A stretch of DNA of 9,893 nt from Pseudomonadota bacterium (GCA_021823635.1 JAKANT010000027.1:1-9893), one strand, 5' to 3'; shown: positions 1 through 7,480, counted from the stretch's first letter. A program made the numbers and translations. The notes: generated from the letters alone by a model not told the origin.

Positions 1-2096
1 ACGACGACGACCCGTACCTGGTGGTCGCGGCCGACAAGGGCACCGCCACCTTCTCCGACTATGCCAACGCGGTCGCGAAGGAATACGGCTTCTGGCTCGG
101 CGACGCGTTCGCCTCCGGCGGCTCGGCCGGCTACGACCACAAGAAGATGGGCATCACCGCGCGCGGCGCGTGGGAGAGTGTGAAGCGCCATTTCCGCGAG
201 CTGGGCATCGACACGCAGACGACCGATTTCACGGTGGTCGGCATCGGCGACATGTCGGGCGACGTGTTCGGCAACGGCATGCTGCTGTCCAGGCACATCA
301 AACTGGTGGCGGCGTTCGACCATCGCCACATCTTCATCGACCCCGACCCCGATGCCGCGCGCAGTTGGGAGGAACGCAAGCGCCTGTTCGAGCTGCCGCG
401 CTCCTCGTGGGCCGACTACGACGCGGCGCTGACCGCCGCGGGCGGCGGCGTATGGCCGCGCGCGGCCAAGAGCGTCCCGATCTCGCCGCAGGCGCGGCGC
501 GTGCTGGGCATCGACGCCGAGCAGCTGACGCCAAACGAACTGATCTCGGCCATCCTGCGCGCGCCGGTCGATCTGCTGTACAACGGCGGCATTGGCACCT
601 ACGTCAAGGCCTCGACCGAATCGCACGCGGAAGTGGGCGACCGCGCCAACGACGCGGTGCGCATCGATGGCCGCGAGCTGCGCTGCCGCGTGGTCGCCGA
701 AGGCGGCAACCTCGGCTTCACGCAGCGCGGGCGCATCGAGGCAGCCCTCAACGGCGTGCGGCTCTACACCGACGCCATCGACAACTCGGCCGGGGTGGAC
801 ACCTCGGATCACGAGGTCAACATCAAGATCCTGCTGGGGCTGGCGATCGCCGAGGGCGAGCTGACCGAGAAGCAGCGCAACGCGCTGCTGGCGCAGATGA
901 CCGAAGAAGTCGCCGCGCTGGTGCTGCGCGACAACTATTTCCAGACGCAGTCGATCTCGTACACCGCGCGCATCGGCGTGAAGCTGCTCGACCAGCAGGC
1001 GCGTTTCATCCGCTTCCTGGAGAAGAGCGGCCGGCTGAACCGCGCGCTGGAGTTCCTGCCCAGCGAGGAGGAGATCGCCGAGCGCAAGGCGCGCGGCATC
1101 GGGCTGACGCGGCCCGAGCTGGCGGTGCTGCTCGCCTACAGCAAGATGTGGCTGTTCGACGAGCTGCTCGCCTCCGACGTCCCGGAGGATCCGTGGATCG
1201 GCACGGCGCTGGCGCGCTACTTCCCGGCGGCGCTGCGCAGCCGCTTCGCTGCCTACATCCCGAAGCACCCGCTGCGGCGCGAGATCATCGCCACGCACGT
1301 GGTCAACAGCATGATCAACCGCGCCGGCGCCACCTTCGTGCACCGGTTGATGGAGACCACCGGCGCCTCAGCGCCGCAGATCGTGCGCGCGTACCTGCTC
1401 GGGCGCGAGGTGTTCGGGTTCGTGCCGCTGTGGCAGAGCATCGAGGCGCTCGATGACCGCGTGCCGGACGCGGTGCAGGCGGAAATGGTGCTGGCGGCCG
1501 GCCGCGTCGGCGCGCGCGTCGTGACCTGGTTCCTGCGCTCGCGGCGGCTGAACGATCCGATGGAAACCGTGTTCTCGCGTTTCGCGCCGGCGGTGGCGGC
1601 GTTGCGCAGCGGTGTGCCGGCGGGCGAGGCGGCCTCGGCGCGCGCGCGGCGCTGGATCGATGCCGGCGTGCCGGAGGCGCTGGCGCGCGAGGTCGATGGC
1701 TTCGAGCGGCTGTACGCGGCGCTCGACATCACCGAAGTGGCCGAGGCCACGCAGCGCAAGCTGCAGGACGTGGCCGCGGTGTACGCGGCGGTGGGCGAGC
1801 GGCTCGGGCTGGCGCGCCTGAAGCAGCAGATCGAAGCGCTTGCCGCCGACGGCCACTGGCCCGGGCTGGCAAAGACGGCGCTCGCCGAGGAACTCGCCGA
1901 TCTGCAGCGCGCGATCACGCTGGAGGCGGTGGGGCACGGCAGCGGCGACTGCGCGCAACTGCTCGAGTCCTGGTCGGCGCGCAACGCCGCGCCGCTGCAG
2001 CGCGCGCAGCGGCTGCTGGCCGAACTGGGCGAGGCGAAGAGCGCCGATCTGGCGATGCTGTCGGTGGCGCTGCGCGAGCTGCGCAACCTGGCGTGA
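1..2096 (+). CDS. NAD-dependent glutamate dehydrogenase, large (about 180 kDa) type, C-terminal part
   Basis: This enzyme oxidatively deaminates L-glutamate to 2-oxoglutarate and ammonium with NAD+ in the cytoplasm. The gene enters from the left edge; the first full codon is at base 3 and about 697 codons are visible, ending in TGA. The large bacterial family (Bac_GDH) is usually about 1600 residues, so roughly the N-terminal 900 are missing. The visible part begins inside the catalytic region. It holds AADKGTATFSD (about 27-59), GSAGYDHKKMGITARGAW (about 120-173), the nucleotide-binding GIGDMSGDVFGNGMLLS (about 240-290), DHRHIFIDPDPD (about 321-356), LLYNGGIGTYVKAS (about 573-614) and a long conserved run from EGGNLG to HEVNIK (about 699-827). 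The rest, to 2093, is the helical C-terminal domain typical of the family. The reading frame is intact throughout. The GTG at 21 is an internal valine (preceded by DDDPYLV), not a start. The next gene, purE, starts 67 bases downstream and probably has its own promoter. Confidence 0.95.
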   Translation, partial: DDDPYLVVAADKGTATFSDYANAVAKEYGFWLGDAFASGGSAGYDHKKMGITARGAWESVKRHFRELGIDTQTTDFTVVGIGDMSGDVFGNGMLLSRHIKLVAAFDHRHIFIDPDPDAARSWEERKRLFELPRSSWADYDAALTAAGGGVWPRAAKSVPISPQARRVLGIDAEQLTPNELISAILRAPVDLLYNGGIGTYVKASTESHAEVGDRANDAVRIDGRELRCRVVAEGGNLGFTQRGRIEAALNGVRLYTDAIDNSAGVDTSDHEVNIKILLGLAIAEGELTEKQRNALLAQMTEEVAALVLRDNYFQTQSISYTARIGVKLLDQQARFIRFLEKSGRLNRALEFLPSEEEIAERKARGIGLTRPELAVLLAYSKMWLFDELLASDVPEDPWIGTALARYFPAALRSRFAAYIPKHPLRREIIATHVVNSMINRAGATFVHRLMETTGASAPQIVRAYLLGREVFGFVPLWQSIEALDDRVPDAVQAEMVLAAGRVGARVVTWFLRSRRLNDPMETVFSRFAPAVAALRSGVPAGEAASARARRWIDAGVPEALAREVDGFERLYAALDITEVAEATQRKLQDVAAVYAAVGERLGLARLKQQIEALAADGHWPGLAKTALAEELADLQRAITLEAVGHGSGDCAQLLESWSARNAAPLQRAQRLLAELGEAKSADLAMLSVALRELRNLA

Positions 2097-2121
2097 GAGG
2101 CGGCGGCGCGGCGTGCGCCGG

Positions 2122-2127
2122 TAGAAT
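2122..2127 (+). promoter_or_regulatory. Putative sigma70 -10 element of the purE-purK-Sua5 operon
   Basis: TAGAAT lies 36 bases before the purE ATG, in the only non-coding gap ahead of the operon. It matches the -10 consensus at 5 of 6 positions. It sits in the loop of an inverted repeat, GCGCCG (2115-2120) and CGGCGC (2128-2133). No good -35 hexamer is visible about 17 bases upstream, where the sequence is GC-only, so the call rests on the -10 and its position. Confidence 0.35.
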
Positions 2128-2163
2128 CGGCGCGCCTGTCCCATTGCCCACGTCGAGCGCCGC

Positions 2164-2670
2164 ATGAATTCCCGCACCGGCAAGAACGCGCCGCTGATCG
2201 GCGTCGTGATGGGCTCGGACTCCGATTGGGAGACGATGCGGCACGCCTGCGACGTGCTGAAGGAGTTCGGCGTCCCCTTCGAGGCCCAGGTGCTGTCGGC
2301 GCACCGCATGCCGGACGAAATGTTCGCGTACGCGGAATCCGCGCGCGAGCGCGGCTTGCGCGCGATCATCGCCGGCGCCGGCGGCGCCGCCCATTTGCCG
2401 GGCATGCTGGCGGCGAAGACCGTGATCCCGGTGCTCGGCGTGCCGGTGGCATCCAAGTATCTGGCCGGCCGCGATTCGCTGCTGTCGATCGTGCAGATGC
2501 CGAAGGGCGTGCCGGTGGCCACCTTCGCCATCGGCGAAGCCGGCGCGGCCAACGCCGCGCTGTTCGCGGTCGCGATGCTGGCGGTCGCGGACGCCGACCT
2601 GGCGATGAAGCTCGCGCAGTACCGCGCCACGCAGACCGAGCGCGCGCGCAACATGACGTTGCCGCTGTAG
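2164..2670 (+). CDS. purE: N5-carboxyaminoimidazole ribonucleotide mutase PurE (class I)
   Basis: PurE converts N5-CAIR, made by PurK, to CAIR in de novo purine synthesis; it works as a cytoplasmic octamer. The 168-residue length is normal for a class I PurE. Visible motifs are the glycine/serine-rich phosphate loop GVVMGSDSDWETM (residues 13-25), the active-site signature SAHRMP (45-50, with His47) and GAGGAAHLPGM (71-81), whose AGGAAHLPG is typical of the bacterial mutase. The C-terminal half (SLLSIVQMPKGVPVATFAIG) is also conserved. The ATG at 2164 has only a weak ribosome binding site, but it gives the usual short tail before the first beta strand. It leads the operon; purK begins 4 bases after the TAG stop. 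The presence of purK next door supports the two-step PurK/PurE route over the single-enzyme AIR carboxylase of animals. Confidence 0.97.
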   Translation: MNSRTGKNAPLIGVVMGSDSDWETMRHACDVLKEFGVPFEAQVLSAHRMPDEMFAYAESARERGLRAIIAGAGGAAHLPGMLAAKTVIPVLGVPVASKYLAGRDSLLSIVQMPKGVPVATFAIGEAGAANAALFAVAMLAVADADLAMKLAQYRATQTERARNMTLPL

Positions 2671-2674
2671 TCCG

Positions 2675-3844
2675 ATGCACGAGGGTCCGATCGCGCCCGG
2701 CGCATGGCTGGGCTTGCTGGGCGGAGGACAGCTCGGCCGCATGTTCGTGCACGCGGCGCAGTCGATGGGCTTTCGCGTGTGCGTGCTCGACCCGACCCCG
2801 GATTCGCCCGCCGGGCAGGCGGCCGACGAGCAGATCGTCGCCGCCTACGACGACGCGGCCGCGCTCGACCATCTGGCGAGCCGCTGCCGTGCCGTGACGA
2901 CCGAGTTCGAAAACGTCCCGGCCTCCGCGCTGTCGCGGCTGGCCGGCCGCGTGCGCGTGGCGCCGTCGGCCGATGCGGTGGCGATCGCGCAGGACCGCGC
3001 GCTGGAAAAGCGCTTCGTGTCCGGCCTGCACATCCCGGTCGCGCCGCACGCGCTGATCGCGCGCATCGACGACTTCCGCGCCGTCGATCCGCAGCTCTTC
3101 CCGGGGATCCTGAAGACCGCGCGGCTCGGCTACGACGGCAAGGGCCAGGTGAACGTCGCCAGCGTGGACGAGGCGCGCGAGGCATGGAGCCGTCTGCGCG
3201 GCGTGCCATGCGTGCTCGAGAAACGGTTGCACCTGCGGCAGGAAATCTCCTGCGTCGTGGCGCGCGGCGCCGACGGCGCCACCGTCGCCTTCCCGGTGGC
3301 GGAAAACGAGCACCGCCACGGGATTCTCGCCGCCAGCATCGCGCCGGCGCGCATCGCGCCGCAATTGCAGCAGCAGGCGCGGCACTACGCCACCCGTATC
3401 GCCGAAGCGATGCATTACGTCGGCGTGCTGTGCGTCGAATACTTCGTGCTCGAAGACGCCACCGACGGCCACCTGGTGGTCAACGAGATCGCGCCGCGCC
3501 CGCACAACAGCGGCCACTACACGATCGACGCCTGCGTCACCAGCCAGTTCGAACAGCAGGCGCGCGTGCTGGCGGGGCTGCCGCTCGGCAGCCCCGTGCA
3601 GATGGCCTGCGCGGTGATGCTCAATCTGCTGGGCGACCTGTGGTTCGACGGCGGGCGCCTGCGCGAACCCGACTGGTCCGGCGTGCTGCGCATCGCGGGC
3701 AGCCGGCTGCACCTGTACGGCAAGAAGGAGGCGCGGCCGGGGCGCAAGATGGGACACGTCACCGTGCTCGACGCCACCGTCGAGCAGGCGATCGCGCGCG
3801 CCAACGAAGTGGCGCGCGTGCTCGGGCTGCCGCCAGTGCGATGA
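2675..3844 (+). CDS. purK: N5-carboxyaminoimidazole ribonucleotide synthase PurK
   Basis: PurK is the ATP-grasp ligase that joins bicarbonate to AIR, using ATP, to give N5-CAIR for PurE. The 389 residues match family length. The N-terminal Rossmann-like pre-ATP-grasp domain has LLGGGQLGRM (14-23) and TTEFENVP (75-82). The central ATP-grasp part has QDRALEK (about 108-114) and KTARLGYDGKGQ (about 146-157), followed by EISCVVARG and FPVAENEHRHGI. The metal/ATP-binding NEIAPRPHNSGHYT (about 270-283) follows, then a C-terminal domain with NLLGDLW and YGKKEARPGRKMGH. The ATG at 2675 lies only 4 bases after purE stops, with no separate Shine-Dalgarno, so translation is probably coupled to purE. Its TGA stop overlaps the start of the next gene as ATGA. 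All expected motifs are intact. Confidence 0.97.
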   Translation: MHEGPIAPGAWLGLLGGGQLGRMFVHAAQSMGFRVCVLDPTPDSPAGQAADEQIVAAYDDAAALDHLASRCRAVTTEFENVPASALSRLAGRVRVAPSADAVAIAQDRALEKRFVSGLHIPVAPHALIARIDDFRAVDPQLFPGILKTARLGYDGKGQVNVASVDEAREAWSRLRGVPCVLEKRLHLRQEISCVVARGADGATVAFPVAENEHRHGILAASIAPARIAPQLQQQARHYATRIAEAMHYVGVLCVEYFVLEDATDGHLVVNEIAPRPHNSGHYTIDACVTSQFEQQARVLAGLPLGSPVQMACAVMLNLLGDLWFDGGRLREPDWSGVLRIAGSRLHLYGKKEARPGRKMGHVTVLDATVEQAIARANEVARVLGLPPVR

Positions 3845-4866
3845 CGCGCGCGGTCGATGGCGCGGCGATCGCGCGCGCGGTCGAGGTGCTCGCCGCCGGC
3901 GGGCTGGTCGCGGTGCCGACCGAAACCGTGTATGGGCTGGCGGCGGATGCCGACTGCGAGCGCGCGGTGCGCGCGATCTTCGAGGCGAAGGGCCGCCCGG
4001 CCGATCATCCGCTGATCGTCCACGTGGCCGGAGCGGAGGCGCTCGACGCCTGGGCGCGCGAGGCGCCGGGCGCGGCGCAGGCGCTGGCGCGGGCGTTCTG
4101 GCCGGGTCCGCTGACGCTGGTGCTGGCGCGCAGCCGCCGCGCGCACGATGGGCTCACCGGCGGCCAGGACACGGTGGGGCTGCGCGCGCCCGCGCACCCG
4201 TGGGCGCGCGCGCTGCTCGCGGCGTGGTGCGAGAAGCGCGGCGACGCCGCAGCGGCGCTCGCCGCGCCGAGCGCCAATTCGTTCGGCCGCATCAGCCCCA
4301 CCACCGCGGCGCACGTGAGGGCAGACCTGGGCGAGAAGCCCGAAGGTCGCGTCGATCTGATCCTGGATGGCGGGCCGTGCCCGGTCGGCATCGAATCGAC
4401 GATCGTCGATCTGTCGGGTGCGGCGCCGCGGCTGCTGCGGCCGGGCGCGATCACGCGCGCGCAGATCGAAGCGGTGCTGGGCTCACCGCTGCCGGATGCG
4501 GCAAGCGATGCGCCGCGCGCCTCCGGCCGGCTGGAGAAACACTACGCGCCGCGCACGCCGCTGGAGCTGGTGCCGCCGGCGCAGCTTCACGCGCGCGTCA
4601 ACGCGCTGCGCGGCAAGAGGATCGCGGTGCTGGCGCCGCCGCTGGCGCTGTTCGACCGCACCGCCGACGTGGTGCTGCGGCTGATCGCGCCGGCCGCCGC
4701 GGACGAGTACGCGCGGCGGCTGTACGCGTTTCTGCACGAACTCGACGCCTGCGGCGCCGAGCGCATCCTCGTCGCCTGGCCGCCGGCCACCCCGGAATGG
4801 GAGGCCGTGCGCGATCGCCTGCGCCGCGCGCAGGCGGGCAGCGTGGAAGGGCTGGATGCGGATTGA
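3841..4866 (+). CDS. sua5: L-threonylcarbamoyladenylate synthase, long Sua5 type
   Basis: This enzyme makes threonylcarbamoyl-AMP from threonine, bicarbonate and ATP, the first step of the t6A37 modification of ANN-decoding tRNAs; the TsaBDE proteins complete it. The start is the ATG at 3841, overlapping the purK stop by 4 bases (ATGA), giving 341 residues. The open frame continues upstream inside purK, but only this start fits the family. The YrdC/TsaC domain comes first, with VPTETVYGL (25-33), KGRPADHPL (50-58), FWPGPLTLVL (86-95), APSANSFGRISPTTAAHV (about 142-160) and ESTIVDLSG (about 184-193). A linker, SGRLEKHYAPRTPLEL (about 227-242), corresponds to the HYAP motif joining to the C-terminal Sua5 domain, which fills about 243-341. 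Thus it is the long Sua5/YwlC form, not the short E. coli TsaC form. A purE-purK-Sua5 order is known in betaproteobacteria; no direct biochemical link to purines is implied beyond co-expression. Confidence 0.93.
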   Translation: MTRAVDGAAIARAVEVLAAGGLVAVPTETVYGLAADADCERAVRAIFEAKGRPADHPLIVHVAGAEALDAWAREAPGAAQALARAFWPGPLTLVLARSRRAHDGLTGGQDTVGLRAPAHPWARALLAAWCEKRGDAAAALAAPSANSFGRISPTTAAHVRADLGEKPEGRVDLILDGGPCPVGIESTIVDLSGAAPRLLRPGAITRAQIEAVLGSPLPDAASDAPRASGRLEKHYAPRTPLELVPPAQLHARVNALRGKRIAVLAPPLALFDRTADVVLRLIAPAAADEYARRLYAFLHELDACGAERILVAWPPATPEWEAVRDRLRRAQAGSVEGLDAD

Positions 4867-4881
4867 CGCGCGGCGCGGATT

Positions 4882-4926
4882 GGCGCCCGGTTCGTGCCGG
4901 TCAACGCCGTGAAGTCGTCGGGCGCC
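4882..4926. terminator. Possible bidirectional transcription-end structure between convergent genes
   Basis: The 61-base gap between the Sua5 stop and the convergent glycosyltransferase stop holds a 7-base inverted repeat, GGCGCCC (4882-4888) and GGGCGCC (4920-4926). A smaller CCGG/CCGG hairpin (4887-4900) sits inside it. There is no T-run on either strand, so this is not a classical intrinsic terminator. It is listed because it is the only structure available to end two convergent transcripts. Confidence 0.25.
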
Positions 4927-4927
4927 G

Positions 4928-6112
4928 TCAGTCGGCCGGCAGCGCGGCGCAGAGCGTTTCGGGCGCGTCCGATCCGTCGGCGGCGTGCGCCTTTGCGCCG
5001 TGCGCCAGCACGCGGGCGATGACACCCGGCAGCTCGAACGCCGCGCGGTTCGGCACTCGCTCGACGCGCGCGCGGTAGTGGTCCAGCTCGTCGATCAGCC
5101 GCTGTACGGCGGCGCGTATTCCGCGCGGCGAGGCGAGCACCAGACCTAGGCCGTGCTCGCGCACCCACTCGGCGTTGTAGCGCTCCTGCGGCATGGTCCA
5201 CGCGTTGCGGAACGTGATCACCGGAAGCCCCACGTGCACCGCTTCGCTCAAGCTGCCGGGGCCGGGCTTGCCGATGAAAAAGTCGCCCAGTTGCAGATAG
5301 CGTCGCACCTCGCGCGTGAAGCCCAGCACCGCGTGCGGCGCCATGGATCGGCGCCGCTCGAGCCGGCGCGCGAGCGCCTCGTTGTGGCCGCACATCAGCA
5401 GCAACTGCACGTCGTCCAGTTCGTGCGCGATTCGCTCCATCGACGCCGACCCGTGGCCGCCGAAGAGGACCACACCGGTCGGCCGCGCCGGGTCGAGGCC
5501 GAGCCGCTCGCGCTCGGCCGCGCGGTCCAGCGCGAGCGGAGTGTGGAAATCCGGATGCAGCAGCATCCCGGCGACGCGGTGCACGCGCGCCTCCTGTACG
5601 CCCATCGCGCGCGCCTGCGCGTAGGCGCGCTCGGTGCCGCAGACGATGTGCTGCCCGGTGCCGGGTTCGATCCAGAAGTGCGGCGGATAGTCGGCCAGAT
5701 CGGTCATCACCGTGAGGAGCGGCACGTCCGGCAGCGCTGCATCGAGGCTCACGATCAGCGGCCGGTTGAAGTTCGGGATCAGCGACACGACGAGATCCGG
5801 CCGGCTCGCGAGCCAGTGCTCGCGCAGCCGCCGCACCAGCCACGGATGCGCCAGCCGGATCGAGGCCTGGAACAGCCTCAACTCCTGCGCCAGCCCGGCG
5901 GTCCAGCCTTTCTTCAGGCGCAGGTTGTAGACGTCCTCCGGCTCGATGCCGGTCAGGCGGCGGAACCGCCGTTGCGGGTCGAGGATCTCGAACAGATTCA
6001 GGCAGCGCAGCGTCCAGCCGAGCCGCTGCCGCTCGTTGATTGCCTCGAGGGCGCGCGCGGCGGCGCGGTGGCCGCCGCCGGCATTGAAGTAGATGACGTC
6101 GATCAGCGGCAT
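4928..6112 (-). CDS. Glycosyltransferase of the MGDG synthase / GT28 type
   Basis: Probably a membrane-associated glycosyltransferase that transfers a sugar from a nucleotide-sugar to a lipid, as in monogalactosyldiacylglycerol synthases, diacylglycerol glucosyltransferases and MurG. The sugar and the lipid acceptor cannot be read from the sequence. The start chosen is the ATG at 6112, giving 394 residues. It places the N-terminal strand and loop IDVIYFNAGGGHRAAA (residues 4-19) at the beginning, as expected for the MGDG-synthase N domain, whose GGGH loop is characteristic. Further motifs are PDLVVSLIPNFNRP, VMTDLADYPPHFW, the linker into the C domain with LFGGHGSASM, LMCGHNEAL, and the donor-binding GKPGPGSLSEAV (281-292) followed by GLPVITFRNAWTMPQERYN. 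No signal peptide or membrane helix is evident. An ATG at 6160 would add 16 residues; neither start has a clear ribosome binding site. The gene stands alone, convergent with Sua5 and divergent from the next gene. Confidence 0.82.
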   Translation of the reverse strand: MPLIDVIYFNAGGGHRAAARALEAINERQRLGWTLRCLNLFEILDPQRRFRRLTGIEPEDVYNLRLKKGWTAGLAQELRLFQASIRLAHPWLVRRLREHWLASRPDLVVSLIPNFNRPLIVSLDAALPDVPLLTVMTDLADYPPHFWIEPGTGQHIVCGTERAYAQARAMGVQEARVHRVAGMLLHPDFHTPLALDRAAERERLGLDPARPTGVVLFGGHGSASMERIAHELDDVQLLLMCGHNEALARRLERRRSMAPHAVLGFTREVRRYLQLGDFFIGKPGPGSLSEAVHVGLPVITFRNAWTMPQERYNAEWVREHGLGLVLASPRGIRAAVQRLIDELDHYRARVERVPNRAAFELPGVIARVLAHGAKAHAADGSDAPETLCAALPAD

Positions 6113-6341
6113 GGCGGCAGCAAGCGATCCGGTCGCTGACGGTGATGCTGGTCGGCGCATGTGACCGGCCGGTGACGTGCGTCGCGCGGGCGTCTTCACG
6201 GGCCGGTCACCGTTGCTGCGTAGCATGTCCGCCGCCATGCGGACACGCCGGTTCGCTGCATACGCCGCCAAGCGTTCGGCGGGAAAAGCGCGGTGCGCCC
6301 GTGGCACCGGCACACCCTTGCCTTCGACGTGGAGAGGCCGC
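6113..6341. other. Divergent intergenic region with inverted repeats
   Basis: These 229 bases separate two divergent genes and must hold both promoters, though no convincing -35/-10 pair is visible on either strand. A perfect 10-base inverted repeat, GTGACCGGCC (6161-6170) and GGCCGGTCAC (6201-6210), has arms 30 bases apart. The left arm runs into a palindrome, ACCGGCCGGT (6164-6173), and a near-copy in direct orientation, GGCCGGTGAC, lies at 6167-6176. A separate hairpin, TGTCCGC / GCGGACA (6226-6232 and 6239-6245, 6-base loop), follows. These could be operator half-sites or RNA structures. Frames open through the region on both strands, but their translations are Arg/Ala-rich without family features, so I see no gene here. 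Confidence 0.4.
6331..6337 (+). promoter_or_regulatory. Ribosome binding site of the phosphoesterase-like gene
   Basis: GGAGAGG ends 4 bases before the ATG at 6342 (7 bases if counted from the GGAG core). It fixes the start just before the signal peptide and argues against the upstream GTG at 6177 in the same frame. Confidence 0.6.
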
Positions 6342-7475
6342 ATGAACTGGACCGCACGAAGCTTGGGACGTCGAGTCCTGACCGCCGCGCTGACGGCGGC
6401 GTTGATCGGCTGCGTGGTGGGCGTCGCATCGGCCGGGCACGACGACCGCGACGACGACTTCCACGATCGACCGCGTGGTGGCACCTATGCGATCGGCTTA
6501 TGGGGCGACCTTCCCTATTCGCCGCTGCAATCGACGGTCGGTCTGCCCAATTTGATCGCCGACATGAACGCCCAGCGCCTGCTGTTCACCGTGCACAACG
6601 GCGACCTGAAGGCTGGCTCGGGCAGCCTGTGCGACGACGCGCTCTATTACCAGGCGCGCGACTGGTTCAACGCCCTCGACGGCGCGGCGATGTTCACGCC
6701 CGGCGACAACGACTGGACCGATTGCGACCGTCCCTCCAATGGCGGGTTCAACTCGCTGGAGCGGCTCGACCGCGAGCGCCAGATCTTCTTTTCGACGCCG
6801 TTCTCGATGGGTCGGCGCCCGATTCGGCAGCAAGTGCAGACGGCGCCGCTGTGTCTGGGCAGCGGCGGCGGCTTCGTGCCGTGCGTCGAGAACCGGCGCT
6901 GGATGGCCGGCCGCGTCGTGTACGCGACGCTGAACGTGCAGGGCTCGTGCAACAACCTGTGCGACGTGGCGCCTGACCCTGCCGAGCACGCGGCGCGCAA
7001 TGCCGCCAACATCCAGTGGCTGCGCGAGACCTTCGCGTTGGCCCACCAGCGCCGCGCGGTCGCGGTGATGCTGATCTAGCAGGCCAACCCGGGCTGGGAC
7101 CAGAGCGATCCCACGCGCGCGCCGCTACGCAACCCGCGCACGCTGGCGCAGACCGACGGACAGCCGGACGGATTCCAGGAATTCCTGCTCGCCCTGCGCG
7201 AAGAGGTGGTGGCGTTCCAGCGCCCGGTCGCGTACGTGCATGGCGATTCCCATTACTTCCGCATCGACAAGCCGTTGCTCGATGCGCAGGGACGGCGGCT
7301 GGAGAACTTCACGCGCGTGGAGACCTTCGGCAACAACCCGGCCAACGGCACCAACGACGTGCAGTGGGTGAAGGTGATCGTCGATCCGCACAGCCGCGAG
7401 GTGTTCAGCTACGTGCCGATGATCGTGCCCGGCAACCGCGTGGCGGTGCCGCCGCCGGTCGGCCGTCCGCGCTGA
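6342..7475 (+). pseudogene. Secreted metallophosphoesterase-like protein, interrupted by an in-frame TAG
   Basis: The reading frame runs from the ATG at 6342 to the TGA at 7473-7475 and would encode about 377 residues, but codon 246 (7077-7079) is TAG. Everything before and after it is in the same frame and reads as one protein (VMLI, stop, QANPGWDQSD). The N-terminus MNWTARSLGRR, hydrophobic to residue 24 and then VVGVASAG, is a secretion signal. LIGC (21-24) could be a lipobox; ASA (29-31) could be a signal peptidase I site. A charged Asp/His-rich stretch follows (33-42). Metal-site-like motifs are GDLPY (55-59), HNGDLKAG (85-92), PGDNDWTDC (120-128) and, beyond the TAG, HGDSHYF (300-306), in the order expected for calcineurin-like phosphoesterases. 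A 245-residue truncated product would lack the last histidine motif and is probably inactive. The family call is by motif only. The alternatives are a sequencing or assembly error, or readthrough. Confidence 0.65.
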
Positions 7476-7480
7476 CCGAG

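Noticed and set aside
170..1456. Plus-strand 428-codon open frame inside the glutamate dehydrogenase gene
   Set aside because: It is an out-of-frame shadow with an Arg-rich translation; the dehydrogenase frame carries all conserved motifs.
1368..3209. Long minus-strand open frame (613 codons) antisense to the glutamate dehydrogenase, purE and purK
   Set aside because: It is a shadow produced by high-GC third positions. Its translation is Arg/Ala-rich without family motifs, and it lies opposite three well-supported genes.
2366..3757. Minus-strand 463-codon open frame opposite purE and purK
   Set aside because: The translation is His/Arg/Gln-rich low complexity, typical of antisense to GC-rich coding DNA, and the opposing genes are certain.
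2704..3840. Extension of the Sua5 frame upstream through purK
   Set aside because: The upstream part is an Arg/Ala-rich out-of-frame reading of purK; the Sua5 family start is at 3841 with an ATGA overlap.
6177..6341. N-terminal extension of the phosphoesterase-like gene from a GTG at 6177
   Set aside because: The extension is Arg-rich and would bury the signal peptide; the ATG at 6342 has a good ribosome binding site.
6113..6484. Upstream extension of the glycosyltransferase to a 518-residue protein
   Set aside because: The extra 124 residues are Arg/Pro/Ala-rich, overlap the signal-peptide region of the divergent gene, and precede the natural N-terminal strand IDVIYFNAGGGH.
7080..7475. The part after the TAG as an independent small gene
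   Set aside because: It has no ribosome binding site or N-terminal domain of its own, and it continues the upstream protein in the same frame.
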